Below, in pieces: positions 53,088-60,875 of a stretch of 64,000 nt of DNA. The notes below the pieces were generated by a model. It saw only the letters and a list, made by a program, of their open reading frames with translations. It did not search any database and had not been told where the DNA came from. The DNA is from Candidatus Viadribacter manganicus. GTDB lineage: Bacteria > Pseudomonadota > Alphaproteobacteria > Caulobacterales > Aquidulcibacteraceae. Every line of letters begins with the position of its first letter. The stretch's first letter is position 1. The position numbers and the translations under genes are program-made. Where the stretch lies: contig NZ_CP013244.1 in NCBI RefSeq assembly GCF_001679665.1, forward strand, positions 1,682,980 through 1,746,979. Reading direction: 5' to 3'.

Positions 53088-55478
53088 ATGTCACAAGGCG
53101 GACCTCGTGCTCAACGGTTAATGGCGATGATGGTCAAAGTGAACGCGCCAACTGAGGCGGAACTCGAAAGCCGCATTGCTTCGGCGCTGGCGAGGGCGCT
53201 TCCCCACATTCCGCGGCAAGACTTGGTCCAGCAGCGCTATTTCAAACTGCAAATGGGCCACAAGACCGAGGACTACGACAGCGTAGCCAGTTGGACACTT
53301 CACGGTAAGGCCGACATCCTCATCTTCTACCGAGAGCGCGCATTGGCCGTACTTGAAATCAAGCGCGAAACAATTTCCCTGACAGACGCGGACTACAAGC
53401 AGGCGCAAAGCTACGCCAACCAGATAACACCGCGCCCTCCGCTGGTCATCGTGAGCAACGGGCAGCACACGCGAGTTTACGATTCCAACACTGGACTGAG
53501 ATGGACCTCCGACAACGATGAGTCCGTGCTGACGCTTCTGAAAAACGCGACCAAGGTCGCGGCCGCAGACATGCGTTGGGCAATCGAAGCGCTGATGGGG
53601 CGCGAGACGGACCTATGGACTCGCGTCGTGCGGGGCCGCACAAACGATCTCATCAACGAGATGATCGATCATGAAGGAAACCCGCGGCGGCCTTTCGCTG
53701 CAAATCTTCTGTTCCCGCGTCAGATAACCGCGGAATTGCTCCGGTCGCTTCCAGACGACGTGCGCTTCATCTTGATCGAGGGAACGCCCGCCACGGGCAA
53801 GACAAACGTAATCCGCGAACTGGCGCTTCGAACCGAGAACAGCGATAAGATCGCCATTCTGATGCTGCGCGGCAATGGACCAGGTTTGTTCCAGGCAATC
53901 GCCAATCACTTTGCCGCTGAACTCGAATGGAATCTCTCGCCCCAAGACGTGCGCCAGTGGCTACGTCGCTTGTCCCGCGGCAAGCAAGGTCCAGCACTTG
54001 TTCTCGCAGTGGACGGCGTGCGACGCGAAACGCGCATGGCCGAGGATTTGGAAGAGCTTGCGACAATGCAGCTCGGCGACAACCTCAAGATCGTGATCAC
54101 CACGGATGACGCCGCTGCTCTAACGCGTCTTCCGGGAAACCGTGGTGAAACGGCTCTAGGTGTGCGCGCTCGGACGCTCGAACTCGGGCCACTCGGGCTG
54201 GATGAATTCCGCTCCGCACAACAGCTGTTGGTCGAACGCCAAATCGGCTTCCTGGATGGCGCTCAATACGCGGAAGACTATCGCGCGCCCTGGCTCCTGC
54301 GTGCGATCCACGATCAGTTTCAGCGCGATCCACAATCCGCGACGCATAGCATACTGTTGGACGCCACCCCTGGACTCGGAATCTTCCGCGCTGCGCGAGA
54401 CAGCATTCCGGTCGATGCGGACACCGCCAGGAATTACAGACTTGTCGCCCGCGACTGGGTGGCGGATGACGCCGCGCAACCGGGCGCTTCCGCGCTGGCG
54501 TCGTCGTCAGGCTTCGTCATACGTCGCGATCGACTGAGTCAGACGGGTGCCGCCGCAGCGGCCGCTCTCGCCGACGCCGGTCTACTGGCTCCCATCCGAC
54601 TGCGTGACGGCCAAGACGTCTACGCACCCACGCTCCCCTCTTCATTCATGCTCGAACTTGCGACCGTGGTCGGCCACGAACTCATGGAACGCAGCGGAGC
54701 GGATCCGTTCTCCGCAGGCGTGTGGCTAGGACGTCGTCTAGACGGGACGTTTCTGGGCGATCTAATCGGCGCGCAAGCAGTCGTGCAGGCCGGCGTCACT
54801 AAGGGCGCATTCAGCTCAGGCATCATCAGCGGGCTGCTGTCGATCACACCCCAAGAACAGCTCATTGATGACGCCATGATCGCACTGGCGGCTGAAGATG
54901 GTCGACTGGTCTATTTCATCATCAAAGGAGGCGCCGCGTTTGAATGCGACGACCGCGGCATCGCCAGCGGAGAAGCGATCGATCTTGGGGCCGAGCGTTC
55001 GCGAATGCTCGAAGACACGACGGCCTGGATGATGCTGGGACACCTCGCACACGTTCCCAGCGTCGCAGACGGCTCGGAGGCTCGCGCGGACGCCTCGATC
55101 TTGCTTGAGATCGGCACCTGCCCCTTCCCGTTGATGCGCGTCAATGAACTCGGTCTGCCGCACCTTGAGCATGATCTCGGAGCTTTCGGACGGGTGCTCT
55201 GCACTAACGAGGGTACAGTGGAACCGACAACGCAGGCCATCATGCATCTGCTGGCCGGGTCGTGGCCGCACAAGGAAGCATGGATCGCCGAGGCAATTGC
55301 GAAGGATTCACTTCCCCTGACGCACCGTATCATGCTGGCGCTGCGCGGTGTTCGCAGGGTCGCGTCGCCCGATCACGCGGCGTGGGCCGAGGCTGAACTC
55401 GACACGGTCGTAATGCCTGTGGTCAATGCGCGGCTCGCAAAAGCGAGCGACATGACCTCCAAGGCTTCATCGGGATAG
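53088..55478 (+). CDS. HsdR_N-type nuclease domain fused to P-loop NTPase (candidate antiphage protein)
   Basis: A 796-residue protein with no exact family name. Residues 1-170 look like the nuclease domain at the N-terminus of type I restriction HsdR: HGKADILIFY (Asp76) then LAVLEIKRE (Glu90, Lys92). Residues 205-450 are a P-loop NTPase with Walker A EGTPATGKT (231-239), Walker B VLAVDG (305-310) and IVITTDDAAAL. The C-terminal 350 residues are unassigned and might sense a phage product. There is no HsdM/HsdS partner and no SF2 helicase, so it is not a normal type I restriction subunit. Start is uncertain: ATG 53088 has no spaced ribosome binding site; 53121-53130 offer alternatives. Confidence 0.7.
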   Translation: MSQGGPRAQRLMAMMVKVNAPTEAELESRIASALARALPHIPRQDLVQQRYFKLQMGHKTEDYDSVASWTLHGKADILIFYRERALAVLEIKRETISLTDADYKQAQSYANQITPRPPLVIVSNGQHTRVYDSNTGLRWTSDNDESVLTLLKNATKVAAADMRWAIEALMGRETDLWTRVVRGRTNDLINEMIDHEGNPRRPFAANLLFPRQITAELLRSLPDDVRFILIEGTPATGKTNVIRELALRTENSDKIAILMLRGNGPGLFQAIANHFAAELEWNLSPQDVRQWLRRLSRGKQGPALVLAVDGVRRETRMAEDLEELATMQLGDNLKIVITTDDAAALTRLPGNRGETALGVRARTLELGPLGLDEFRSAQQLLVERQIGFLDGAQYAEDYRAPWLLRAIHDQFQRDPQSATHSILLDATPGLGIFRAARDSIPVDADTARNYRLVARDWVADDAAQPGASALASSSGFVIRRDRLSQTGAAAAAALADAGLLAPIRLRDGQDVYAPTLPSSFMLELATVVGHELMERSGADPFSAGVWLGRRLDGTFLGDLIGAQAVVQAGVTKGAFSSGIISGLLSITPQEQLIDDAMIALAAEDGRLVYFIIKGGAAFECDDRGIASGEAIDLGAERSRMLEDTTAWMMLGHLAHVPSVADGSEARADASILLEIGTCPFPLMRVNELGLPHLEHDLGAFGRVLCTNEGTVEPTTQAIMHLLAGSWPHKEAWIAEAIAKDSLPLTHRIMLALRGVRRVASPDHAAWAEAELDTVVMPVVNARLAKASDMTSKASSG

Positions 55479-55519
55479 GTACCGCAGCTCAATCCCAATT
55501 TGAGACCTAAGCCGCCATC

Positions 55520-55537
55520 TGCCCGCTAGCGGACATC
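55520..55537 (+). repeat. 18-base intergenic repeat, copy 2
   Basis: TGCCCGCTAGCGGACATC, differing from copy 1 mainly in two central bases. It lies between the NTPase gene and the nucleotidyltransferase gene. The CCGCTAGCGG core is self-complementary. Confidence 0.55.
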
Positions 55538-55586
55538 AGCCGCCAATTGACCCTACCGGAGGATGCGATAGCAACTCCACCAGGTC

Positions 55587-56420
55587 ATGACACTGCGCTA
55601 CATTCCCACCTCATTTCCAAACCCGACCGTCGCCGATATCGACGCGCGGTTAGACGACATTTGCGTCAACGAAGGCGTTTCCATCCCGTGGGCTATAGAG
55701 AGCGGCAGCCGCGCATGGGGCTTTCCTTCGCCTGATAGCGACTTTGATTGCCGGTTCGTGTTCGTCCGCCCGATAGAGCAGCACCTTTCCCCGTGGCTTC
55801 GTCGCGACGTGATCGAAACGCCGCTTGTCGGCGAATTGGATGTGAACGGCTGGGACCTCGCGAAGGCGTTCCATCTATTGCTCAAGGGCAACGCTGTAAT
55901 CATCGAATGGCTGCGGTCTCCCATCATCTATCGCGGGGAGCGCTGGTTTCGGGACGAGCTTCTTGGCTTCGCCACGCGGCTCGCAGATCGGGATCTGATC
56001 GCGAAGCATTATTTGCATCTCGGAGAGCGGCAGCGTCGCGTGTACTTCGCGGACGGCACCAATGTCCCGCAGAAGAAAATATTCTATGCGCTGCGGCCCG
56101 CAGCAACACTCCGCTGGCTACGTCATCACCCGGGCGCAGCCATCGCCCCCATGCACTTCCCAACGCTGATGTCAGAATGCGATCCACCCGCGGAGCTAGC
56201 TTCACTCGTTGCCGAATTGATCGAGCGAAAATCGGTCACACGCGAATTGGGATCCGAGCCTTTGCCAGCAGCAATTGCCGCCTTTATCGATAACGAATTC
56301 GAGCTTGCGCGCACGAGCTTTGCTTCACGAGCAGAGCCCGCATCGGCCGACGCACGATCGCAGGCCAAAAAGCTCTACCAAAAGCTGGTACATCGCGCGT
56401 TTGCGACTGCCCCTAGCTGA
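55587..56420 (+). CDS. RlaP/YcgL-type nucleotidyltransferase
   Basis: Polymerase-beta-superfamily nucleotidyltransferase of 277 residues. The catalytic block GSRAWGFPSPDSDFDCRFVF (residues 40-59) has the GSR...G..S..SD.D pattern with both metal-binding Asp. The rest is helical, with LLKGNAVIIEWLRSP and a C-terminal basic tail. Related proteins appear beside RNA ligases and as antitoxins or RNA-modifying enzymes. It lies 108 bases after the NTPase gene and is convergent with the AAA-TOPRIM gene. It may be a partner of either, or a stand-alone enzyme. Confidence 0.8.
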   Translation: MTLRYIPTSFPNPTVADIDARLDDICVNEGVSIPWAIESGSRAWGFPSPDSDFDCRFVFVRPIEQHLSPWLRRDVIETPLVGELDVNGWDLAKAFHLLLKGNAVIIEWLRSPIIYRGERWFRDELLGFATRLADRDLIAKHYLHLGERQRRVYFADGTNVPQKKIFYALRPAATLRWLRHHPGAAIAPMHFPTLMSECDPPAELASLVAELIERKSVTRELGSEPLPAAIAAFIDNEFELARTSFASRAEPASADARSQAKKLYQKLVHRAFATAPS

Positions 56421-56450
56421 AGCATCCCATAAACAGCCATTTAGGCCCCG

Positions 56451-56468
56451 CTCCCGATAGCGGACGTT
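56451..56468 (+). repeat. 18-base intergenic repeat, copy 3, in a stem-loop
   Basis: CTCCCGATAGCGGACGTT. It lies in the loop of a stem made by GGCCCCGC on the left and GCGGGCC on the right (about 56443-56476), between two convergent genes, so it may act as a bidirectional terminator. Confidence 0.5.
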
Positions 56469-56519
56469 GGGCGGGCCTCTCGCTGAAAGGCCGCAGATGC
56501 AACGGGCGATCCCGTCCTT

Positions 56520-58010
56520 CTAAGCGGCCGTCGTCGTCTCGCTCTTGGAGGACGGAAGCTTGAGGGCGTCCACTAGATTCTTGGGCAGTCGACTTTCGAG
56601 CTGCCCGCTCGACGCCAACCTTCCAATCATCTTGGCCGTTAGGCCAACTTCGTTATCGCCCAAAGCGATTGCAATTCGCTTGATGATGGCGCTCCCGTCC
56701 AGCCTCGAGACACGCTCATAGGATATTTGTGCAGGCTTCCATTCGTCGAGGAGGAAGTCGAGAAACTTGTTCTTCTTCAGGATTTCGCCGCGCTTTTCTA
56801 GTATTGCGTCTAAAATGATCTGGCGAACCTCGTGTACGTCTTTTCCATATTCCGCGGCCAGCGGTTCTGGATCGATTAGAATATTGTCTGCACAGTAGAC
56901 CGGCAGATGAATAAAGCGATCCGCCCCAGGGAAGGGGTTACCTTCGTTGTCGCCATCAATCAGGAAGTAGGCGTTCGACCAGCCGTCTTCGGCAAGCGAC
57001 AACTTGTACAACGATTTCACGTTTGAAGAATTTCCGCAAAGCGAGGTAGCGACCTTGCCCCCGAAGTGGGCCGCGAGCGCGTTGACGAACCGTTCGTGTG
57101 ACGCGTCTTCAACAAAAAACGTTGTCTTCGCGAACTCGCCCAACCGAATAATTTCTATAGCCTCGCCGGCAATGCGTCGGCGTTGATCTGTGCTGAGCTC
57201 CTTGCCCCACTTTACCTTTGACCCTTCCCAGAACAGGAATTGGGCTTTTGGCAGATACCGCCGCGTGAACATCGCCCTGCTATGGGTAACGACAATCACC
57301 TGCTTTCCATCGGTTGCGCAAATATCGTCCAAGAACCCAAATAGTTTCTCCTCGAGATGCCAGTTCAGATGCACCTCCGGCTCATCGATGAGAAAGACAT
57401 CAAAATTGTCGCGGCCTGAGTGGATACATGTGACTAGGCTGAGGATCTCCTGTTCGCCGAGCGAAAGAGCTTCAATCGGAAACTCGATTGTGCCGTGCTT
57501 CCTCATCCGGATAAGGGGGCTGCCCGCTTTGTCATCCCAGTCAGCAACAAGTTCGTATTCAGCGAAAATCGTCTGAATCACTTTGTTAAACTCGCTGGTC
57601 ACGGCGCCCATGTGTGCCCGTCGGTCCGTACCGTCGCGGCAACGCTGATCGAAAACGAGATAGTAGAGTTCGCCGAGCGAGGGATAGTTGTCAAAACTCG
57701 CGTCGTTGATATTCGCTGCCAGACGCTCGCCCATCAGGGTGTCAAACGTTCGGTTTTGCTGCCGAAAAGTCTGGACTATCTGATTTGCCGCACGGCGCTC
57801 TGAATTTCGCTTGGGACTGAATGCCTGGATCCGCAGCGCCTTGCTTGGATCTTTCGCAACCGGCCCCCCGCTTTTCAGTTGCTGCAAAACCTTCGTCTTG
57901 AGCGTTCCGTTCTCTCCCCCAATGAGATTCAGACCAGGCAAGAATTCCATCTTGCCCGACAAGATGCCGTTCAAGATGTTAAGGCTGACAAAGTCGATAT
58001 AGTTTTGCAT
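56520..58010 (-). CDS. AAA ATPase fused to TOPRIM/DUF4435-like domain (OLD/PARIS-like candidate)
   Basis: A 496-residue protein in two parts. Residues 1-290 are an ABC-type (AAA_15/21) ATPase: Walker A-like GENGTLKT (32-39), signature LSLGEQ (183-188), Walker B FLIDEP (207-212) and VTHSR (241-245). The residue before the Walker Lys is Leu instead of Gly. Residues 295-400 look like a TOPRIM/DUF4435 domain: FFVEDASHERF with the acidic residue 301, LIDGDNEGN with Asp352/Asp354, and VYCADNILIDP. This is the domain order of OLD nucleases and of fused AriA-AriB (PARIS). Neither GajB-like helicase nor separate AriB is nearby. Confidence 0.75.
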   Translation of the reverse strand: MQNYIDFVSLNILNGILSGKMEFLPGLNLIGGENGTLKTKVLQQLKSGGPVAKDPSKALRIQAFSPKRNSERRAANQIVQTFRQQNRTFDTLMGERLAANINDASFDNYPSLGELYYLVFDQRCRDGTDRRAHMGAVTSEFNKVIQTIFAEYELVADWDDKAGSPLIRMRKHGTIEFPIEALSLGEQEILSLVTCIHSGRDNFDVFLIDEPEVHLNWHLEEKLFGFLDDICATDGKQVIVVTHSRAMFTRRYLPKAQFLFWEGSKVKWGKELSTDQRRRIAGEAIEIIRLGEFAKTTFFVEDASHERFVNALAAHFGGKVATSLCGNSSNVKSLYKLSLAEDGWSNAYFLIDGDNEGNPFPGADRFIHLPVYCADNILIDPEPLAAEYGKDVHEVRQIILDAILEKRGEILKKNKFLDFLLDEWKPAQISYERVSRLDGSAIIKRIAIALGDNEVGLTAKMIGRLASSGQLESRLPKNLVDALKLPSSKSETTTAA

Positions 58011-58268
58011 GCTCGCACAGATAAGCGGCTATTGGGTACGCGCAATACCCAACTTTGTGGGGACGCCGTCGACCGTTGTTTACGCTAGGCGTTTGGCCTC
58101 ATCGCACGGTGCCGAATGTCTGGTTTCTGCGATAGGAGTCGACGTAAGGCGTCTCACTCTGCCCCGCCGCGGACGTCCGCCCATCCGCTGCATGGCGCGC
58201 GCGACACAGAACGCCTCCTTCAATCCGAGGGCCTTACAGGTTCAATCGGAGCGCGCCCGACCCTTGCG
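58011..58268. other. Intergenic region right of the AAA-TOPRIM gene
   Basis: No gene is supported. It should hold the promoter of the AAA-TOPRIM gene near 58011-58100 and a copy of GGTTCAATCGGAGC at 58239-58252 that also occurs at 49195-49208. Confidence 0.45.
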
Positions 58269-58700
58269 CTATGCTGGCGGTCGGAGCACGAGCACCAGCC
58301 TGTCTCGGTAGAGACGGCTCTCTTCGATGCAGATGATGTCCTCATGCGCCGGCGAACACACGAACATGCGCACCGGGCTGTGCAGCGCGTCACGGCGCGG
58401 CGTCGGCTCGCCAAGCCGGATGACCAGGATCTCCCAAGCGTAACGCCGGGCTTTAGCAAGAGCGCGATAGATTTCCGTGATGGCGCGTCCCCTGCGGGCC
58501 GCACGGTGCTTGCGGCCCGTGTAAGGCCCGCGGAAGCGCCGCAGATCACAGACATGAATGTCCACCCAAGGCGGGATGCGACGAAGCCAGTCGCCAGAAG
58601 CGCGTTTGATCATTTTCGGTGTCTCCGCCGCACCATGCGGCGGGCGCATATGGATGCTGGGGCCGCCGTCGCACACATGCTCCCGAGAATGCGCGCGCAT
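58269..58700 (-). CDS. Hypothetical protein, last gene of the ardC operon
   Basis: A 143-residue protein of unknown function that starts four bases after the stop of the CsoR-like gene, at ATG 58700. It has a basic central part (RGPYTGRKHRAARRGRAITE) and an alternating hydrophobic C-terminus (RMFVCSPAHEDIICIEESRLYRDRLVLVL), compatible with a small alpha/beta fold. The only evidence for it being a gene is the tight operon spacing and protein-like composition. Confidence 0.5.
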   Translation of the reverse strand: MRAHSREHVCDGGPSIHMRPPHGAAETPKMIKRASGDWLRRIPPWVDIHVCDLRRFRGPYTGRKHRAARRGRAITEIYRALAKARRYAWEILVIRLGEPTPRRDALHSPVRMFVCSPAHEDIICIEESRLYRDRLVLVLRPPA

Positions 58701-58704
58701 CCCG

Positions 58705-58965
58705 TCAGAGGAAGCGCGCGAGGGTCTTGAGCTGGCGCAGCGTTGCGCCGTGGGCGTCGCCGCCGTCGAGGCAGATTTGGAGTTGCTCTTGAACGGCTTG
58801 CTGGCGTGCCGCGGCGATGGCGGCTTCCACGGCCGCGAGTTGCTGCGCCAACTCGAGGCACGGGCGCTGGCGTTCGACCATGACAATAGTCGCCGCCAGA
58901 TGCCCCGCCGCGCGCCGGAGCCGTTTGGTGATGGCGTCGCGGGATGGTTGCTTGAGTTTCGGCAT
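58705..58965 (-). CDS. CsoR/RcnR-family metal-sensor-like repressor with altered site
   Basis: An 86-residue helical protein fitting the CsoR/FrmR family: AITKRLRRAAGHLAATIVMV, RPCLELAQQLAAVEAAI and VQEQLQICL. It keeps Cys36 and Cys65 at the family positions, but the metal-binding His61 is Gln. So it may sense something other than Cu(I), such as an aldehyde or thiol-reactive signal, or be an inactive paralogue kept for DNA binding. No metal transporter is nearby; it sits between two hypothetical genes in an operon with ardC. Confidence 0.7.
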   Translation of the reverse strand: MPKLKQPSRDAITKRLRRAAGHLAATIVMVERQRPCLELAQQLAAVEAAIAAARQQAVQEQLQICLDGGDAHGATLRQLKTLARFL

Positions 58966-59053
58966 ATGCCCTCCGTGATCGGCGCATATGCGGTCGACGG
59001 CGCACAGTCACCAGCCAGGGCGGATGACGCCGCACGCTTACACGACACGAACT

Positions 59054-59341
59054 CTATTGCTTCAATGCTGCGATGAAGCCGTCGTCGAACTGGCTACAGC
59101 GTGCGGGGTCGACAGCGTGACTACGCACGGCGTGTTGCACGCCGGTTCGCACTTCCTCCGCCGCTTCGCCGGGGCCGTGGTGGATGATCAGGAAGCGCAC
59201 GCCGTCGCTGCGCGCGGCGGTCAAAGCTGAATAGATGTGCACGCATATCGACTCGATCGGCATGTCTCGCACATCGAGCTCGGGTGAACCTGCGTAGCAG
59301 GCACGCGTGAAGACCCATGATCCTTTTGAAGTCTCGAACAT
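59054..59341 (-). CDS. Hypothetical protein of the ardC operon, 95 residues
   Basis: Short alpha/beta protein with FETSKGSWVFTRACYA at the N-terminus and DGVRFLIIHHGPGEAAEEV in the centre; no family recognised. It is in the same direction as ardC and 88 bases upstream of the CsoR-like gene. The composition and a coherent hydrophobic pattern support coding. Confidence 0.5.
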   Translation of the reverse strand: MFETSKGSWVFTRACYAGSPELDVRDMPIESICVHIYSALTAARSDGVRFLIIHHGPGEAAEEVRTGVQHAVRSHAVDPARCSQFDDGFIAALKQ

Positions 59342-59413
59342 TTCTATCCCTCCTCTGCCGAACGCGGCATCCCCGCGCGGGTCATCGCATATGGACGGAG
59401 CGTGCGCGTCGCC

Positions 59414-59797
59414 TCAGCTGGTGCGGAGATCGCGGAGCGCGCTGCGCAAGAGGGATGCGGCGGCGGGTGCGTCGAGGGTGAGCGCGATCATGAGCTTGGC
59501 GCGGATGGCGCGCGTGTCGGTCGCGCGTGTTGCGGCGAGCCTTATCTGAGACTGATCGCGCTTACGCCGCGTGTGTGCGGCCTGACGGAGCTGCGCGCGA
59601 AGTTGCCTCGCCAAGGGGTGTGCGGAGCGCGCGGCCGCACGAAGCGAGATGGTGTGGCCGCGCCCCCAGAGCGCCAAGGCCTGTTCGGCTTTGCGGACGT
59701 TGCGGTCGTGCCGCAGCACCGCGCGATGGAGCGCAAAGCAGCGGAGCGCGAGCACGAAAGCAGGATCGTCTTTCTTCCCTATCGCCGGCGCACTCAT
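59414..59797 (-). CDS. Hypothetical helical protein coupled to ardC
   Basis: A 127-residue, largely helical, Arg- and Ala-rich protein (start MSAPAIGKKDDPAFVLALR). Its ATG overlaps the ardC stop (ATGA), so the two are co-translated, which is the main reason to accept it. Function unknown; an accessory to the antirestriction protein is conceivable. Confidence 0.55.
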   Translation of the reverse strand: MSAPAIGKKDDPAFVLALRCFALHRAVLRHDRNVRKAEQALALWGRGHTISLRAAARSAHPLARQLRAQLRQAAHTRRKRDQSQIRLAATRATDTRAIRAKLMIALTLDAPAAASLLRSALRDLRTS

Positions 59798-60747
59798 GTT
59801 GGCGGACTGGCGGCTGCGCCGTCGAGGAAGGAGCGGAGATAGTCGGCGGCGCGTTGGGCGTGCCCGGCGGCGGTGAGCAATGCACCGGGGTCGCGGTCGA
59901 GGAGTTTGAGCCAGCTGTCGATGTAGCTCGCGTGACATTCAAAGTGATCGACCGCCAAGCCGAGCTCCGCGCCTAAAAAAGCGCTGCACAATTCCGCGGT
60001 GAGCTCTTCGCGCGCGTACGCGGCGAGTGAGGCGCGCGGTTGGAGATCGCGGGCAAGCCGCGTGGCGTGGCCGGTCCAGTGGCCGAGTTCGTGTAGGTAC
60101 GTGCTGAGAAATTGCGCGGCGGAGACGAAGCTATGGCGCGGTGGGAGATGGATCGTGTCAGTAACCGGGTTGTAACAGGCGCGTGCGCCGCCGTACTCGA
60201 CTAAGGCCGGGACGCGCGCGAACCGCGCCGCTAATTCGGCTTCGTTGTCTGCGGGCGGCGTGATCGTCGGCGTGTAAAAGTGTACCGGTAGTCCGCCGAT
60301 TTGGTCCGCGCTGAAGACGACGTACGAACGCAACACGGCTCGTCGAGGTGTTGTCGCGTCCCCCTCGCCGTCTTCGGCGGACGTGCCATCGCTGTAGAAG
60401 ACAATGGGTTGGCCGCGTTCGCCCCTGCGCACTGCCCCGCCCAGCGCCAGCGCTTGTTTGAACGTCAGCCAATGGCGGGATTTGTAGCCGTGTGTCTGCG
60501 CCGCCGCCCACAACGCAATGACGTTGATGCCTTTATACGCAACACCGTTCGCACGCAGCGGCAGGCCGAGCGCGGTGGCGCTGTCCCAGGGCTGGACCCA
60601 GGGGCGGACGCCGTTGTTGAGCGCGTCGATGATGTTTGCGGTGACACGGGCGGCGATGCTGCCTCGCGCGGCGGCGGGTGAAGGCGGCGACACGTTCGTG
60701 TTGTCGATGTCACGCTGCTTCGCCTTGTTTTGAGCCGATGTCGCCAT
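59794..60747 (-). CDS. ardC: ArdC-type antirestriction protein (ssDNA-binding, zincin)
   Basis: A 317-residue protein with the two ArdC/TraC-primase domains. The N-terminal ssDNA-binding domain has NGVRPWVQPWD near 45, GVAYKGINVIALWAA near 68 and RHWLTFKQALALGG near 91. The C-terminal metallopeptidase domain has HELGHWTGH (His219, Glu220, His223) and a third ligand in REELTAELCSAFLG. ArdC protects incoming plasmid DNA from restriction in a new host. It starts an operon of five genes and is divergent (128 bases) from the clamp-loader-like gene. Confidence 0.9.
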   Translation of the reverse strand: MATSAQNKAKQRDIDNTNVSPPSPAAARGSIAARVTANIIDALNNGVRPWVQPWDSATALGLPLRANGVAYKGINVIALWAAAQTHGYKSRHWLTFKQALALGGAVRRGERGQPIVFYSDGTSAEDGEGDATTPRRAVLRSYVVFSADQIGGLPVHFYTPTITPPADNEAELAARFARVPALVEYGGARACYNPVTDTIHLPPRHSFVSAAQFLSTYLHELGHWTGHATRLARDLQPRASLAAYAREELTAELCSAFLGAELGLAVDHFECHASYIDSWLKLLDRDPGALLTAAGHAQRAADYLRSFLDGAAASPPT

Positions 60748-60875
60748 GTGACCGGTTCAGTCGGCACGTGGCGAAGTTGCGCAAAAATCGGTGGTGCACG
60801 GCGCGCGGCCGTGCGCTCCATGTCTGCGCTCCTGGGCCTGCGCATCGTGCGCGGGCTCGTTTGGAGCATGAACTC
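60748..60875. promoter_or_regulatory. Divergent promoter region of ardC and the clamp-loader-like gene
   Basis: A 128-base gap between two divergent starts. GGAG at 60863-60866 precedes the plus-strand ATG by nine bases. No clear palindromic operator was seen. Confidence 0.45.
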
